DNA of 64,000 bases from JAMXLO01 sp963818775 (GTDB lineage Bacteria > Pseudomonadota > Alphaproteobacteria > Acetobacterales > Acetobacteraceae): NCBI GenBank assembly GCA_963818775.1, contig CAWFUF010000024.1:1-64000 (forward strand), read 5' to 3'. A program made the translations under genes and the position numbers. The notes under the pieces were generated by a model that worked only from the letters and a program-made list of their open reading frames with translations, had not been told where the DNA came from and did not search any database. Each line of letters begins with the position of its first letter. Positions within the stretch are counted from its first letter, which is position 1. This document shows positions 1 to 8,905 of the stretch, one piece after another.

Positions 1-251
1 TCCTCCTATTTGCGCCGGCTGACCCAGCGACGTTCAGGTGGCGCAAACCATATCCGCACCGACTTCGCGAGCAAATAACGTTTCACGCATTGTCGCGGCA
101 TTACTGAGACACCGTGGCAAGTCTGCAACACTGCTCAAATAGATAGTCCAATATCTCGTAACAACATATTACGCGCCCAGTAATGATCAACTACTGCGCG
201 TGTCCTATACTTCACCATGCCGGCCAGGGGCCGGCTTCCCGTTCGTTGCCT
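1..251. promoter_or_regulatory. Left-edge intergenic region, probable leader of a second porin gene
   Basis: The first 19 bases are identical to the bases that lie just upstream of the porin start codon at 5818-5836, and the similarity continues weakly for about 20 bases more. The shared stretch contains the porin ribosome-binding site on the minus strand (AGGAGGA). I infer that a porin paralogue starts immediately left of the window and reads leftwards. Bases 100-190 are AT-rich and could hold its promoter. No coding frame is supported here. Confidence 0.5.
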
Positions 252-1328
252 CTATCCGGCTATCGGTTCGTGGACCTCCATTGGTGACTGCCAGGCTGCG
301 CGGCCGACATCCGCACGCCGGAGCGTCCTCGTGCCTGGCTTGATCATCTGTGCGTCCGGCCACACGCCGTTCTCGGCCAGCGTGGCCATCGCGTCGCACG
401 CCATGTCGGCGAATGCCGGCACCAGCGTGTTCGACGCTGCGCGGTGAAACGCGATCGCGCGCGTGCAGGTAAGTTGCGGCTGACCGATCGGCCGGAAGGC
501 CAAAGCACCGCACGCAATCTCGTCCTGCACAAAGCTGCGCGGAAGAATCGTGCAACCGAGGCCGCTGCGGACCATCACTTTGGCCAGTGCGATGCTGTTC
601 ACCTGCAGCACCATGTTCAGCCGCATGCCGCTCTGCTGTGCGGCGATCTCGAGTCGGCGCCGGATCCAGTGCTGGGGACCAGGGAGAATTAGCGAATCGC
701 CGCCAAGCTCGCGCAGCGACATTGGCCGTGTGTCTGCCACCAGATGCGAGTGAACCGGCGCGACGAGGCCGAGGCTCTCGGTCAGCATCGGTGTGATCTC
801 GATGTCCGGCAGCGCCGGTGGATCCTGCAGGATCGCCAGATCGACGTGGCGATGCAGCAGCCACTCCTCGAGATCGGCGCCGTTGCCCTCACGGATGTCC
901 AGCGTCACGTCCGGCCAGCGCGAGCGAAACGCCAGAGCAAGCGGCGTCATCAGTGGTGCGCTCGTCTCCGCCGGCACAGCAAAACAGATCGTACTCGGCA
1001 TCGGCTCGGCCGGTCCGTCATCGAGCGGTGACGCAAGCAACCGCAGAACGGTATGGAGCCGGTCGCGCAGGCTGGCGCCCGCCGGGGTTAACGTCACGCC
1101 GCGCCCGTGACGCAGCAGAAGTGGGGTGCCGAATCCCTCCTCAAGCTTGCGGAGTTGCAGCGAAATGGCCGGCTGGCTGAGGTTCAGATCGCGCGCCGCA
1201 CGGCCAAGGTTGCCGGTTTGCGCAACGCTGAGGAAATTGCGGAGTTCGCGCAGCCCGAGCGCCTTCTCACGCGCCTCGCTCTGTCGCGTGGCGGGATCGG
1301 CGAGGACGGGAAACGTGACGGCATTCAT
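252..1328 (-). CDS. LysR-family transcriptional regulator
   Basis: A 358-residue protein with an N-terminal winged helix-turn-helix (about residues 28-90, including LRNFLSVAQTGNLGRAARDL and SQPAISLQLRKLEE), followed by a periplasmic-binding-protein-like effector domain. These are the two parts of a normal LysR regulator, a little longer than the usual 300 residues because of a short N-terminal extension. An ATG eight codons upstream is also possible; I chose the start nearer the domain. The gene sits alone, with the two-component pair next on the same strand after about 240 bases and the presumed second porin beyond its 3' end. The target is unknown; regulation of the leftward porin is only a positional guess. 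Confidence 0.9.
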   Translation of the reverse strand: MNAVTFPVLADPATRQSEAREKALGLRELRNFLSVAQTGNLGRAARDLNLSQPAISLQLRKLEEGFGTPLLLRHGRGVTLTPAGASLRDRLHTVLRLLASPLDDGPAEPMPSTICFAVPAETSAPLMTPLALAFRSRWPDVTLDIREGNGADLEEWLLHRHVDLAILQDPPALPDIEITPMLTESLGLVAPVHSHLVADTRPMSLRELGGDSLILPGPQHWIRRRLEIAAQQSGMRLNMVLQVNSIALAKVMVRSGLGCTILPRSFVQDEIACGALAFRPIGQPQLTCTRAIAFHRAASNTLVPAFADMACDAMATLAENGVWPDAQMIKPGTRTLRRADVGRAAWQSPMEVHEPIAG

Positions 1329-1514
1329 CCGCTGGCGCCCCCTTGGCCGCACGCGCGCGGCACCCGGCCACCCACGCCACGAAGGCGTGGTCAGCCGCAG
1401 GGCAAAGGGAGCGGCAGTTCAGCGGCGTCAGGTAGCCGGGAAGCGCGGTGGATGATGACGGGGAGGTGTGCCGTTGGTTGTAGGGGGATTTACCGACATA
1501 AGGCCCGGAGCCCC

Positions 1515-1549
1515 CTCCCCCGGCCCCCCCTCCCGCAAGGGGCGGGGAG
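1515..1549. repeat. GC-rich imperfect hairpin (terminator or intergenic repeat)
   Basis: A C-rich run that can pair with the G-rich run GGGGCGGGGAG just after it. It lies 24 bases beyond the stop codon of the response regulator on the minus strand. It resembles GC-rich hairpins that recur between genes in this bacterial group. There is no T-run, so termination is uncertain. Confidence 0.4.
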
Positions 1550-1572
1550 AACCACGCGCCACCGGATTGGCG

Positions 1573-2232
1573 TCAGTGTTCCTGCAGCCAGCCTTGGTCG
1601 GCCGCGTAACGGACCACGTCCACGCGGCTGCGGAAGCCGAGCTTCTCCATCGCGCGCGCCTTGTAGGTCTCGACGGTCTTGACGCTGATGTCCAAACGCG
1701 CCGAGATCGCCTTGTTGCTGTGCCCGCCGGCCACCAGTCGCAGCACGGCGGCCTCGCGTTCGCTCAGCTCCGCTGTCTGCCCGGACTGCGGGTTCGCCAC
1801 TTGGCGGCCCAGCCCGCCGACCACCTTCCCGGCGATGGCGGGGTCGAGATACATCCCGCCTGAGGCTACTGCATGAATCGCGCGCGGCAGTTCATCGGCT
1901 GCGGAGCGCTTCAACAGGTAGCCACCCACGCCGAGCTCCACGAGCTGCCGCAGGTACGCTCTCTCCTCATGGACTGTGAGCACCAGCACGCGGCATTCCG
2001 GCCGCTCAGCACGCAGGGCCGCCGCCAGCTCGACGCCGTTCATCTCGGGCAGCGAGATGTCCAGCACGACGACATCGGGAACGAGTTCCATCGCCAGACG
2101 CAGCGCGGTGCGGCCGTCGCGCGCCTCGCCCACGATGGTCAGCCCAGCATCCGCACCGACCAGAGCCTTCAGGCCGGCGAGCACGACCGGATGATCGTCA
2201 ACCATCAGAACGCGCACCGGTCGGGGCGTCAT
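1573..2232 (-). CDS. NarL/FixJ-type response regulator
   Basis: A 219-residue two-domain response regulator. The receiver domain has the acidic pair D12-D13, the phosphoacceptor D58 in VVVLDISLPEMNG and a conserved lysine in LLKRS near 108. The C-terminal LuxR-type helix-turn-helix carries LSEREAAVLRLVAGGHSNKA and ISVKTVETYKARAMEKLG. The start codon overlaps the stop of the histidine kinase gene by four bases (ATGA), so the pair is translationally coupled. It is the DNA-binding output of that kinase. The regulated genes are not evident; the porin directly upstream on the same strand is a candidate by position only. Confidence 0.95.
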   Translation of the reverse strand: MTPRPVRVLMVDDHPVVLAGLKALVGADAGLTIVGEARDGRTALRLAMELVPDVVVLDISLPEMNGVELAAALRAERPECRVLVLTVHEERAYLRQLVELGVGGYLLKRSAADELPRAIHAVASGGMYLDPAIAGKVVGGLGRQVANPQSGQTAELSEREAAVLRLVAGGHSNKAISARLDISVKTVETYKARAMEKLGFRSRVDVVRYAADQGWLQEH

Positions 2233-4013
2233 ACGCGCCTCGCGAGCGGTATGCGGACGTAGATCGTCGTGCCGCTCTGCGCGGACAATTCCACATCCAG
2301 GCTGCCCCCGACCAGCGCAAGACGTTCGCGGACGCCGAGCAGGCCGAGTTGCCGGACGCCCAGGTTCCCCCCATTGGTATCACTGTCGAGGTCAAAGCCC
2401 CGGCCGTCGTCTTCCACGGTCAGCCAGACCCCGTCATGCAATGCCTCCAGAACCACGCTGACCCGACCGGCGCCGGAGTGCTTCACAACGTTGGTGACCG
2501 CCTCCTGGAGCACGCGGAACAAAGCTGTCTCGACCGCCTGCGGCAGGCGACGGTCATCGAGACCGCCGATCTCAATGTCGATCTGCAGTCGCGATCGATC
2601 GGCCCATTCCTCAAGGTACTGTATGACCGCCCGGCGCAGGCCCAGGTCATCCAGCGCCATGGGCCTGAGTTCCCACGCCATCCGGTTGAGCTCGCGGCCG
2701 AGGTCGCCTGCCAGCTTCTTTAGCTGATTCAGGCGCTGTTGGGCGGTCTGGTTGGCCGCACAGAATGGGTCGATCTCATTGAATCCCAGACGCAGCGCGG
2801 TGAGATACTGACCGAGACTGTCGTGCAGCTCGCGGGCGATGCGCTTGCGCTCTGCCTCCTGCGCGATCACCGTGCGGTCGAGCAGGACAGCACGTTCCTG
2901 GGCGCTCTGCCGCAACCGCTCGCCGGCGAGATGAAGCGACTGAGCGACGGAATCGGTTTCCCGAATGCCGGTATCCTGCGGAACGATGCACTCGCCGCGT
3001 CCGACCAGATCGGCATAGCCCACCAGCCTGGTAATCGCGCCGGCAATACGCCGCCCGATGACCATTCCCAGCAGCAGCGCCATGGCCAGCGTCACGGCGC
3101 CGGCCAGGATCAGGATCCGCGTCGAGCGGCGGACCGGCTCGTACAGCACGTCGTCGGGAATGCCGACGGATATCGTCCAGCCGGAGAATTTCACGTGGGC
3201 GAAGGCGTTGTAGATCGGGATGCCGTCGCGGGAGACCAGCGGCAACCAGCCTTCATCTGCCTGTCGCAACCGTTCGATGACCGCCGGCCGGCCCATCTGG
3301 CCGACGAACCGGTCGGCCTCGCGGCTCCGCGCGATGGTCCGGCCCGCCCGGTCGGCTATGGTAACCAGCCATTCCGATGGCAGGTCGAGGGCCGCCACTA
3401 TTTCCGCGAGCATCGGTGCGATGTTGAGGCTGAGCACATAGGCGAGCCTGCCGTCGCGCAGGACCGGAACGTTGACGGCGATGAACGGCTCGCCGGTGAC
3501 GGCGCCGCGCGTGAGGTCCGAGACGTCCGGCTCACCGGTCTCGGCAACGCGGCGAATCGCCTCGAGATCCGTTGAGATGGGCAATGGTTGATTTTGCGCG
3601 GCGCGGGTATCCACTAACTCCTGGCCGGTAAGATCGCTGAGTACCAGGCTCAACCCGTGCAGCCTCGTCAGGTCGAGGGCCTCCTCGCGGAACGCGGCGA
3701 AGTCGCCTGCCAAAAGAGCGTGCGAACCGGCCAGCATGAATAGCCGGGTCCTGAGCGCACCAAGATCGTGATCGAGCGAGGCGGCGGCTTCGCGCGTACG
3801 CTCGCGCACCGCGTTCGCCATGACCTCCTGCTCGTGGGCGGCGGAGCGGAGCACCAGGTAGGCGCTGAACGCCAGCAAGGGCGCCACAATGACCAGGATC
3901 AGGCCGAGGACATGGGCGCGGACGGTGAAGCGCGAGGCCGCGATGGCGCGCAGCCACCGCACCCGAGCCTGACGGGCCACCGCGAGTCCGCGGGCTGCCA
4001 CTGCCTCCCCCAT
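2229..4013 (-). CDS. Membrane sensor histidine kinase (HPK7/NarX-like class)
   Basis: A 594-residue protein. The first membrane helix is at about 33-55 (VLGLILVIVAPLLAFSAYL), then a periplasmic sensor region of about 240 residues resembling a double-Cache domain, then a second helix around 305-325 (ILAGAVTLAMALLLG). A HAMP-like linker follows. The HisKA_3 dimerisation domain carries the phosphoacceptor histidine in ERKRIARELHDSLGQYL. The ATPase domain has the N box near 503 (LQEAVTNVVKHSG) and the G1 box VEDDGRGFD at about 533-541. It phosphorylates the overlapping response regulator. The ligand is unknown; Cache domains commonly bind small organic acids or amino acids. Confidence 0.94.
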   Translation of the reverse strand: MGEAVAARGLAVARQARVRWLRAIAASRFTVRAHVLGLILVIVAPLLAFSAYLVLRSAAHEQEVMANAVRERTREAAASLDHDLGALRTRLFMLAGSHALLAGDFAAFREEALDLTRLHGLSLVLSDLTGQELVDTRAAQNQPLPISTDLEAIRRVAETGEPDVSDLTRGAVTGEPFIAVNVPVLRDGRLAYVLSLNIAPMLAEIVAALDLPSEWLVTIADRAGRTIARSREADRFVGQMGRPAVIERLRQADEGWLPLVSRDGIPIYNAFAHVKFSGWTISVGIPDDVLYEPVRRSTRILILAGAVTLAMALLLGMVIGRRIAGAITRLVGYADLVGRGECIVPQDTGIRETDSVAQSLHLAGERLRQSAQERAVLLDRTVIAQEAERKRIARELHDSLGQYLTALRLGFNEIDPFCAANQTAQQRLNQLKKLAGDLGRELNRMAWELRPMALDDLGLRRAVIQYLEEWADRSRLQIDIEIGGLDDRRLPQAVETALFRVLQEAVTNVVKHSGAGRVSVVLEALHDGVWLTVEDDGRGFDLDSDTNGGNLGVRQLGLLGVRERLALVGGSLDVELSAQSGTTIYVRIPLARRV

Positions 4014-4070
4014 GAGTGCCTCTTAGCAGCCGTCCTCGCTGCATTCCACTGCCCATGCCGTACAGAGAAA

Positions 4071-4098
4071 GGGCGGCGGGGATCGCTCCCCGCCGCCC
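4071..4098 (-). terminator. Rho-independent terminator of the porin gene
   Basis: A perfect 12-bp GC-rich stem (GGGCGGCGGGGA with its complement) around a 4-base loop. On the minus strand it starts 23 bases after the porin stop codon and is followed by TTTCTCT. It should separate the highly expressed porin transcript from the kinase operon downstream. Confidence 0.85.
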
Positions 4099-4121
4099 AT
4101 TGGGTCGCGGCTGCGCCGAAC

Positions 4122-5813
4122 CTAGAAGTTCACGACGTTGCCGACCACGAAGCCCTGGCTCTTGATGTTGTTGTTCGCACCCGAACCGGTCGCACCCGTG
4201 ATCTGGTTCACGCCGTTCTGGGTCTGATCATTCCACAGGTATTCGGCATAGACGGTGTAACCGGGCGCCACCGTGTAGGAGAAACCAGGGTTGATGCCCC
4301 TGGCGCGGTGCTGGGTCAGGCCGGTCATCTGCACGTTACCCTGATCCCAGTACTCCATCGCGGCGATACCGACCGTCCATGGTCCGTACACGTACTTCGC
4401 ACCCAGAATATAACCCAACTGGTGTACCGCACCTTGTGGCATCGGACTCGCATAGCCGTTCTTGGCGCCGCCAATGACGTTGCCGCCGACCGTGAACCCG
4501 GCATAGGTCAGCGCAACACCGCCACTGCCGATACTCCAGCCGGTGTACTTGCCGTTGTATTTGCTCGCAGGGAGTGCCGAGATACCCAGGTTGGTCCGGC
4601 CGAACGCGGTCGCTGGGCCAGGGCCGGTGTAGTCCACCGTGCCACTGCCCTCGTAGACGCCATAGGCCAGCACGCCCATGCCACCGAACGCGCCCTGATA
4701 GCGCACACCGGCTGCGTACTGATTGATGAGTCGATCGCCGTCGAGCGACCCTGGGCCGGAACTCAGGCTGGGACATCCCGATGTCGCGGTGCCGCAGGTG
4801 AGACCGGTGCCAATCCCGGCGCCGGTGATCGATTGCCCGAGCGCACCAAGGGCGGAGCTATCCGAGCCGTAGGCGTTCGATGTGTTCGGCGCATATTGCA
4901 CGCCGAAGTCGAACCCGGCGATCTGCGGCGACATGTAGACAAGCTTGGTGTTGTCGTACTCGCCGCCCGCCTGGGACAGCCAAATCCACGTAGGCACCGC
5001 ATTTCCTGGGATAAAGGACTGCGTGTCGCCGCCGTTGAAGTTGCCGGTCGGCAGGAACTGGAAGGTGGTCACACCGTTGTCGAAGATGCCAATCAGGCCA
5101 TCGGCTTGGCCGGCACGGACGATGCCCCAGTTGTCGCCGGCAACGTAGGTGAAGGCCCGCCGCACGTATAGCGTCTCCAGCGATGAATAGGTGCTGGCGC
5201 TGGAACCGCTCGGTTCACCGCTGAAGTTTTCGCGGATTTCGATGGCGGCGCCGTAGCGCAGCCCATTCGTCGCCATGCCATCGCCGCCGAAATACAGGCG
5301 CGCGAAGCTGCCGATGACCTGCGGTTGCACCTTGGCCGTGCCGGTACCGTTAACGCCCAGGATGGCGCTCTGCGCCGCACTCGCGGACGTGGCAGAACCG
5401 GCAGCCAATGACCCGCTGCCGATGCTGGTGATCGGCGCGGCCCCTGGCGAGCCGTTCGGCGCGGTGAACGCGCGTTGATCCGCACTGCTCCACACCCCGC
5501 CAGCGTCCACCTGCACCTTGGCGTTGATGTGAACGACGATCGTCCCAGGCGTCGGATTGGCCACCGCACCCGGCAGCATCGGTGCCTGGTAGTTGTTGTT
5601 GTCGTTGACATAGGCAACCGGCGCCGGAGCCGCCGGCCACGCCTGCTGCCCCTGGTTCGGTGCGCCGATTGGCCCTGATATCGGTACTGGTGCCGACATC
5701 GACATAGGCGGCGTTGGTACCGGCGCCCCTGGCGGTGTTTGCGCCAGAGCCGCACCCATCAGCCCCCCGGTCGTCCCCAGCGTGGCTACGCTCGCCAGCA
5801 GAAACTTACGCAT
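4122..5813 (-). CDS. Gram-negative porin
   Basis: A 563-residue outer-membrane beta-barrel. The signal peptide begins MRKFLLASVATLG and ends near AQ at residue 25. A Pro/Ala-rich stretch of about 70 residues follows, then repeated amphipathic strands rich in Gly, Tyr and Trp, with a C-terminal strand ending in VVGNVVNF. A terminal phenylalanine is the standard BAM recognition signal. The length exceeds classical 16-strand porins, mostly through the N-terminal linker and Gly/Ser loops. A strong ribosome-binding site (AGGAGGA) lies just upstream and a terminator downstream. Substrate specificity cannot be read from the sequence. Confidence 0.9.
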   Translation of the reverse strand: MRKFLLASVATLGTTGGLMGAALAQTPPGAPVPTPPMSMSAPVPISGPIGAPNQGQQAWPAAPAPVAYVNDNNNYQAPMLPGAVANPTPGTIVVHINAKVQVDAGGVWSSADQRAFTAPNGSPGAAPITSIGSGSLAAGSATSASAAQSAILGVNGTGTAKVQPQVIGSFARLYFGGDGMATNGLRYGAAIEIRENFSGEPSGSSASTYSSLETLYVRRAFTYVAGDNWGIVRAGQADGLIGIFDNGVTTFQFLPTGNFNGGDTQSFIPGNAVPTWIWLSQAGGEYDNTKLVYMSPQIAGFDFGVQYAPNTSNAYGSDSSALGALGQSITGAGIGTGLTCGTATSGCPSLSSGPGSLDGDRLINQYAAGVRYQGAFGGMGVLAYGVYEGSGTVDYTGPGPATAFGRTNLGISALPASKYNGKYTGWSIGSGGVALTYAGFTVGGNVIGGAKNGYASPMPQGAVHQLGYILGAKYVYGPWTVGIAAMEYWDQGNVQMTGLTQHRARGINPGFSYTVAPGYTVYAEYLWNDQTQNGVNQITGATGSGANNNIKSQGFVVGNVVNF

Positions 5814-5965
5814 CTCGTCCTCCTATTTGCGCCGGCCAGGCCAGCGAACGCTGAAGCCCCACCCCGATACGCTGACGGACAGGGCAGCAAACCTCGGGAA
5901 GTATGAGACGGTCGCTCGCGATCTCGCAACGGGCGATAAGTATTCCTCATGGCAATTGCGAAACA

Positions 5966-5985
5966 CTGTGTCTCTAATGACACAG
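5966..5985 (-). terminator. Small hairpin after the ThiE-like gene
   Basis: CTGTGTC and GACACAG form a perfect 7-bp stem with a 6-base loop, four bases beyond the stop codon of the ThiE-like gene on the minus strand and about 150 bases upstream of the porin start. It is not followed by a clean T-run, so it may be a weak terminator or a regulator site in the porin promoter region. Confidence 0.4.
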
Positions 5986-5989
5986 AACG

Positions 5990-6568
5990 TCAGGCCAGGG
6001 CGCCGATTGCTCCGATTGCATGGCAAGCCCGCCTCGGCAGGCGCCGAATCGTGGCGCCGTCGATGCCGCCCAGGGCAGCGACGGGCAGTGGCGCCCAGCG
6101 TGCCAGTCGCGCCCAGCGAACCGGACCCAGGGCATTCACATCTGGATGGCTGAGGGTGGGGAAGGCGGGCGAGAGAAAAACCAGCGAGACGCCCGCCCGC
6201 CGCGCGCGCAACAGATCGGCGCACCCATGGGCGGAACTGGTGATGAGACGGCGGCGACGTTGAACTCCCGGCCAGCGACCCGCGCGCAGGTGCATCCCCG
6301 CGCCGATCGCCGCCGCCAGCCTGGCATCACCGGCCACGACAAGAGCCAGACGACGCGCGCGGCAGATCATCGCCAGATCGTGTCCAAGCCTCGCCCGGCC
6401 CGGTTCACCATCGTGGCGCAGCACGACGCCGGCGAGTCCACGGGGCAGGCGTGCAACGGCAGGGCGCGGATCGGGCAGGCGCCGTGCATCGGTGAACAGC
6501 CAGAGGGGGGGAAGATCCGAGCCTCGCCGGCGCTGCGCGTATGCCCAGGCGAGCAGACGCCTATCCAT
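5990..6568 (-). CDS. Thiamine-phosphate-synthase-like (ThiE/TenI family) protein
   Basis: A 192-residue TIM-barrel protein. Motifs of the family are visible in order: LWLFTDARR near the N terminus, the substrate-loop region ITSSAHG, the LVFLSPAFPTLSHP segment and the phosphate-binding VAALGGI. Authentic ThiE couples the pyrimidine and thiazole halves of thiamine phosphate, while TenI-type relatives aromatise the thiazole. The expected QLR region is degenerate (GMHLRAGRW), and no other thiamine genes are nearby, so the exact reaction is uncertain. The gene is divergent from the TPR gene, with 38 bases between the starts. Confidence 0.75.
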   Translation of the reverse strand: MDRRLLAWAYAQRRRGSDLPPLWLFTDARRLPDPRPAVARLPRGLAGVVLRHDGEPGRARLGHDLAMICRARRLALVVAGDARLAAAIGAGMHLRAGRWPGVQRRRRLITSSAHGCADLLRARRAGVSLVFLSPAFPTLSHPDVNALGPVRWARLARWAPLPVAALGGIDGATIRRLPRRACHAIGAIGALA

Positions 6569-6606
6569 CGTGCGATGAGCCAGGGTGTGCTAACGGGTCG
6601 CCGATC

Positions 6607-8172
6607 ATGAGCAAACGGAAGCACGCAATCGAGGCGTATTTCCAGAGCGGGGTCCGGCTGCACAGCGCCGGCCGCCTCCAGGAGGCCGAGAGTGTCTACC
6701 GACAGGTCCTCGCGGCGGCACCCGGCCACGCCGACAGCCTGCATATGCTGGGTGTGCTCGCCTCACAGTGCGGCCAGCCGCAGTCAGCACTTGCCTGCAT
6801 CGACCAGGCAATCGCGATCAAGCCGACGACTGCCATGTTCCACGTCAATCGCGCCAGCACGCTGTTGGCGCTGCGGCAGCCCGACGTCGCGCTCGAGGCC
6901 TGCCGGCAGGCGTTGCGATTCAAGTACAACCTGGCCGAGGCCCATCAGATGATGGGACACGTGCTGAGTGACCTTGGCCGGCCCGAGGAAGCCATCGCCA
7001 GCTATCGCCAGGCACTGCGGCTGAAGCCCGACCTGCGCGACGGCCACAACGACCTGGCACTGGCGCTGCGCGAGGCGAACCACCTGGATGAGGCCGCCAC
7101 GGCACTAAGCGTCGCAGTGCGACAGGCGCCGAACGATCCACAGTTCATCGGCAACCTCGCCGGCATTCTGAAGGACCTCGGTCGACTGGATGAGGCCGAG
7201 GCAATGTATCGGGACATTCTGCGGCGGCATCCGGATGATGCCGCGGCACATGTCAATCTTGGGCTATCGCTGCTGACAGCCGGGCACTTCGCGGAAGGAT
7301 GGCGGGAGTGGGAGTGGCGCTTCCGGGCCGAGCCCGCGACGCAGCGTCAGTTTGCCAAACCGCGCTGGCAGGGAGAGCCGTTGGACGGACGTACACTGTT
7401 GGTGCATGCCGAGCAGGGTATCGGTGACATGCTGCAGTTCTGCCGTTTCCTGCCGATCGCGGCGCGCGGCGGCCGGTTGCTGGTGGAAGTCCACCGTCCC
7501 CTGGTCGGCCTGTTGGCGCAGCTTCCCGGCGTCGCCGGCGCGCTAGGTCTCGGCGATGCGCTGCCGTCGTTTGACCTGCAATGCCCGATGATGAGCCTGC
7601 CCTATCTATCTGGCATGGCGAGCGAACGGGACATCCCGCCGGAGATGCCCTATCTGCGCCCCGAGCCGTCGCGAGTGGACCTGTGGCACACGCGCGCGAC
7701 GGCACTGAGCGGCCTGCTTGTGGGTCTGGTCTGGGCCGGCAGCCCGGAGCGGATGCGAATGGACCGCCGGCGCTCGATCGCGCTCAATCGCCTCGACTGC
7801 CTGCACGATGTGCCCGGCGTGACCTTTGTATCGCTACAGAAGGGCGCCGCCCCCGCAGAACTGGCAGGGTCGGCAATGGGCACCGCAATGGTCGACTGGA
7901 CTGACGAGTTGACCGACTTCGGCGAAACCGCGGCGTTGGTGCAGACACTGGATCTGGTCATCGGCGTCGATACTGCCGTGGTGCATCTCGCCGGCGCCAT
8001 GGGCAAACCGGTCTGGCTGCTCAACCGGTTCGACACATGCTGGCGCTGGCGGCGTGATCGCGACGACAGCCCGTGGTACCCGACACTGCGACAGTTTCGT
8101 CAGCCCGTGCCGGGCGACTGGGATAGCGTGGTCGAACGGGTACGGGCCGCATTGGTCGAAGCAGCGGCTTGA
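6607..8172 (+). CDS. Tetratricopeptide-repeat protein with glycosyltransferase-9-like C-terminal domain
   Basis: A 521-residue protein. Residues 1-240 contain about six TPR units (for example AESVYRQVLAAAPGHADSLH and AIASYRQALRLKPDL). The C-terminal half resembles the heptosyltransferase-like fold attached to many proteobacterial TPR proteins: HAEQGIGDMLQFCRFLP, VGLVWAGSPERMRMDRRRSI and the late motif DLVIGVDTAVVHLAGAMGKP. Such proteins are often linked to surface-polysaccharide assembly or protein glycosylation, but this one has no such neighbours. The start was chosen at the ATG before KRKHAIEAYF, since the longer frame runs into the divergent gene. Confidence 0.85.
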   Translation: MSKRKHAIEAYFQSGVRLHSAGRLQEAESVYRQVLAAAPGHADSLHMLGVLASQCGQPQSALACIDQAIAIKPTTAMFHVNRASTLLALRQPDVALEACRQALRFKYNLAEAHQMMGHVLSDLGRPEEAIASYRQALRLKPDLRDGHNDLALALREANHLDEAATALSVAVRQAPNDPQFIGNLAGILKDLGRLDEAEAMYRDILRRHPDDAAAHVNLGLSLLTAGHFAEGWREWEWRFRAEPATQRQFAKPRWQGEPLDGRTLLVHAEQGIGDMLQFCRFLPIAARGGRLLVEVHRPLVGLLAQLPGVAGALGLGDALPSFDLQCPMMSLPYLSGMASERDIPPEMPYLRPEPSRVDLWHTRATALSGLLVGLVWAGSPERMRMDRRRSIALNRLDCLHDVPGVTFVSLQKGAAPAELAGSAMGTAMVDWTDELTDFGETAALVQTLDLVIGVDTAVVHLAGAMGKPVWLLNRFDTCWRWRRDRDDSPWYPTLRQFRQPVPGDWDSVVERVRAALVEAAA

Positions 8173-8203
8173 CGGCGCCGCCCCGAGTTGCGAGCCTTGG
8201 GGC

Positions 8204-8887
8204 ATGGCCGATCTCGCTTCTGTGCCGACCGTCGCGATAGCGGACAATCTGCGCCAGGTGCGCGAGCGGATCGCCAACGCGGCGATCAAGTCGGGACGGC
8301 GTCCGGAAGACGTGACGCTGGTCGCGGTGAGCAAGACCAAGCCGATCGAGGCGGTGCGTGCGGCACTGGCCGCCGGCCAGACCGTGTTCGGCGAAAACCG
8401 CGTGCAGGAGGCGGCGACAAAGTTCCCGGCGTTGCGCGCGGAGCAGCCGTTTCAGTTGCACATCATCGGCGGACTGCAGACCAACAAGGCGGGCGATGCG
8501 GTGCGGCTGGCTGACGTGATCGAGACCCTGGACCGGCCGCGACTTGTCGATGCGGTCGCGGCGGCGATGGCGAAGGAGGGCCGTTCGCCGGCGCTGCTGA
8601 TCGAGGTCAACACCGGCGACGAGGCGCAGAAGTCAGGGGTGGGACGCGCGGATGCCGATGGGTTCATCGACGCGTGCAAGGCGCGGTTCGGATCACGGCT
8701 GGTTGGGCTGATGTGTGTGCCGCCGATCGAACAGGATCCGCGGCCGCATTTCGAGTGGCTGGCCGATAGAGCGGCGCGACACGGACTCGGCGTCCTGTCG
8801 ATGGGGATGTCGGCGGATTTCGAGGTCGCCATCGCATGCGGTGCAACCTGGGTGCGGGTCGGCAGCGCGATCTTCGGGCATCGGTAG
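8204..8887 (+). CDS. yggS: YggS-family PLP homeostasis protein
   Basis: A 227-residue alanine-racemase-like TIM barrel. The PLP lysine lies in VTLVAVSKTKP, followed by FGENRVQEAATKFP and HIIGGLQTNKAGDAV, all diagnostic of the YggS/PLPBP family. The C-terminal SMGMSADFEVAIACGATWVRVGSAIFG forms the phosphate-binding end. Members bind PLP without a known catalytic reaction and buffer the cellular PLP pool. In the common family motif the glycine in IIGG is usually histidine (IGH); here it is Gly. The gene follows the TPR gene by 31 bases and may be co-transcribed. The ATG was chosen because the frame upstream overlaps the TPR gene. Confidence 0.93.
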   Translation: MADLASVPTVAIADNLRQVRERIANAAIKSGRRPEDVTLVAVSKTKPIEAVRAALAAGQTVFGENRVQEAATKFPALRAEQPFQLHIIGGLQTNKAGDAVRLADVIETLDRPRLVDAVAAAMAKEGRSPALLIEVNTGDEAQKSGVGRADADGFIDACKARFGSRLVGLMCVPPIEQDPRPHFEWLADRAARHGLGVLSMGMSADFEVAIACGATWVRVGSAIFGHR

Positions 8888-8905
8888 CCGGATCCGACAG
8901 GCGCG

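Noticed and set aside
3768..5171. 467-codon plus-strand frame over the histidine kinase 5' end and the porin
   Set aside because: It crosses a terminator and two genes on the other strand, with no domain visible.
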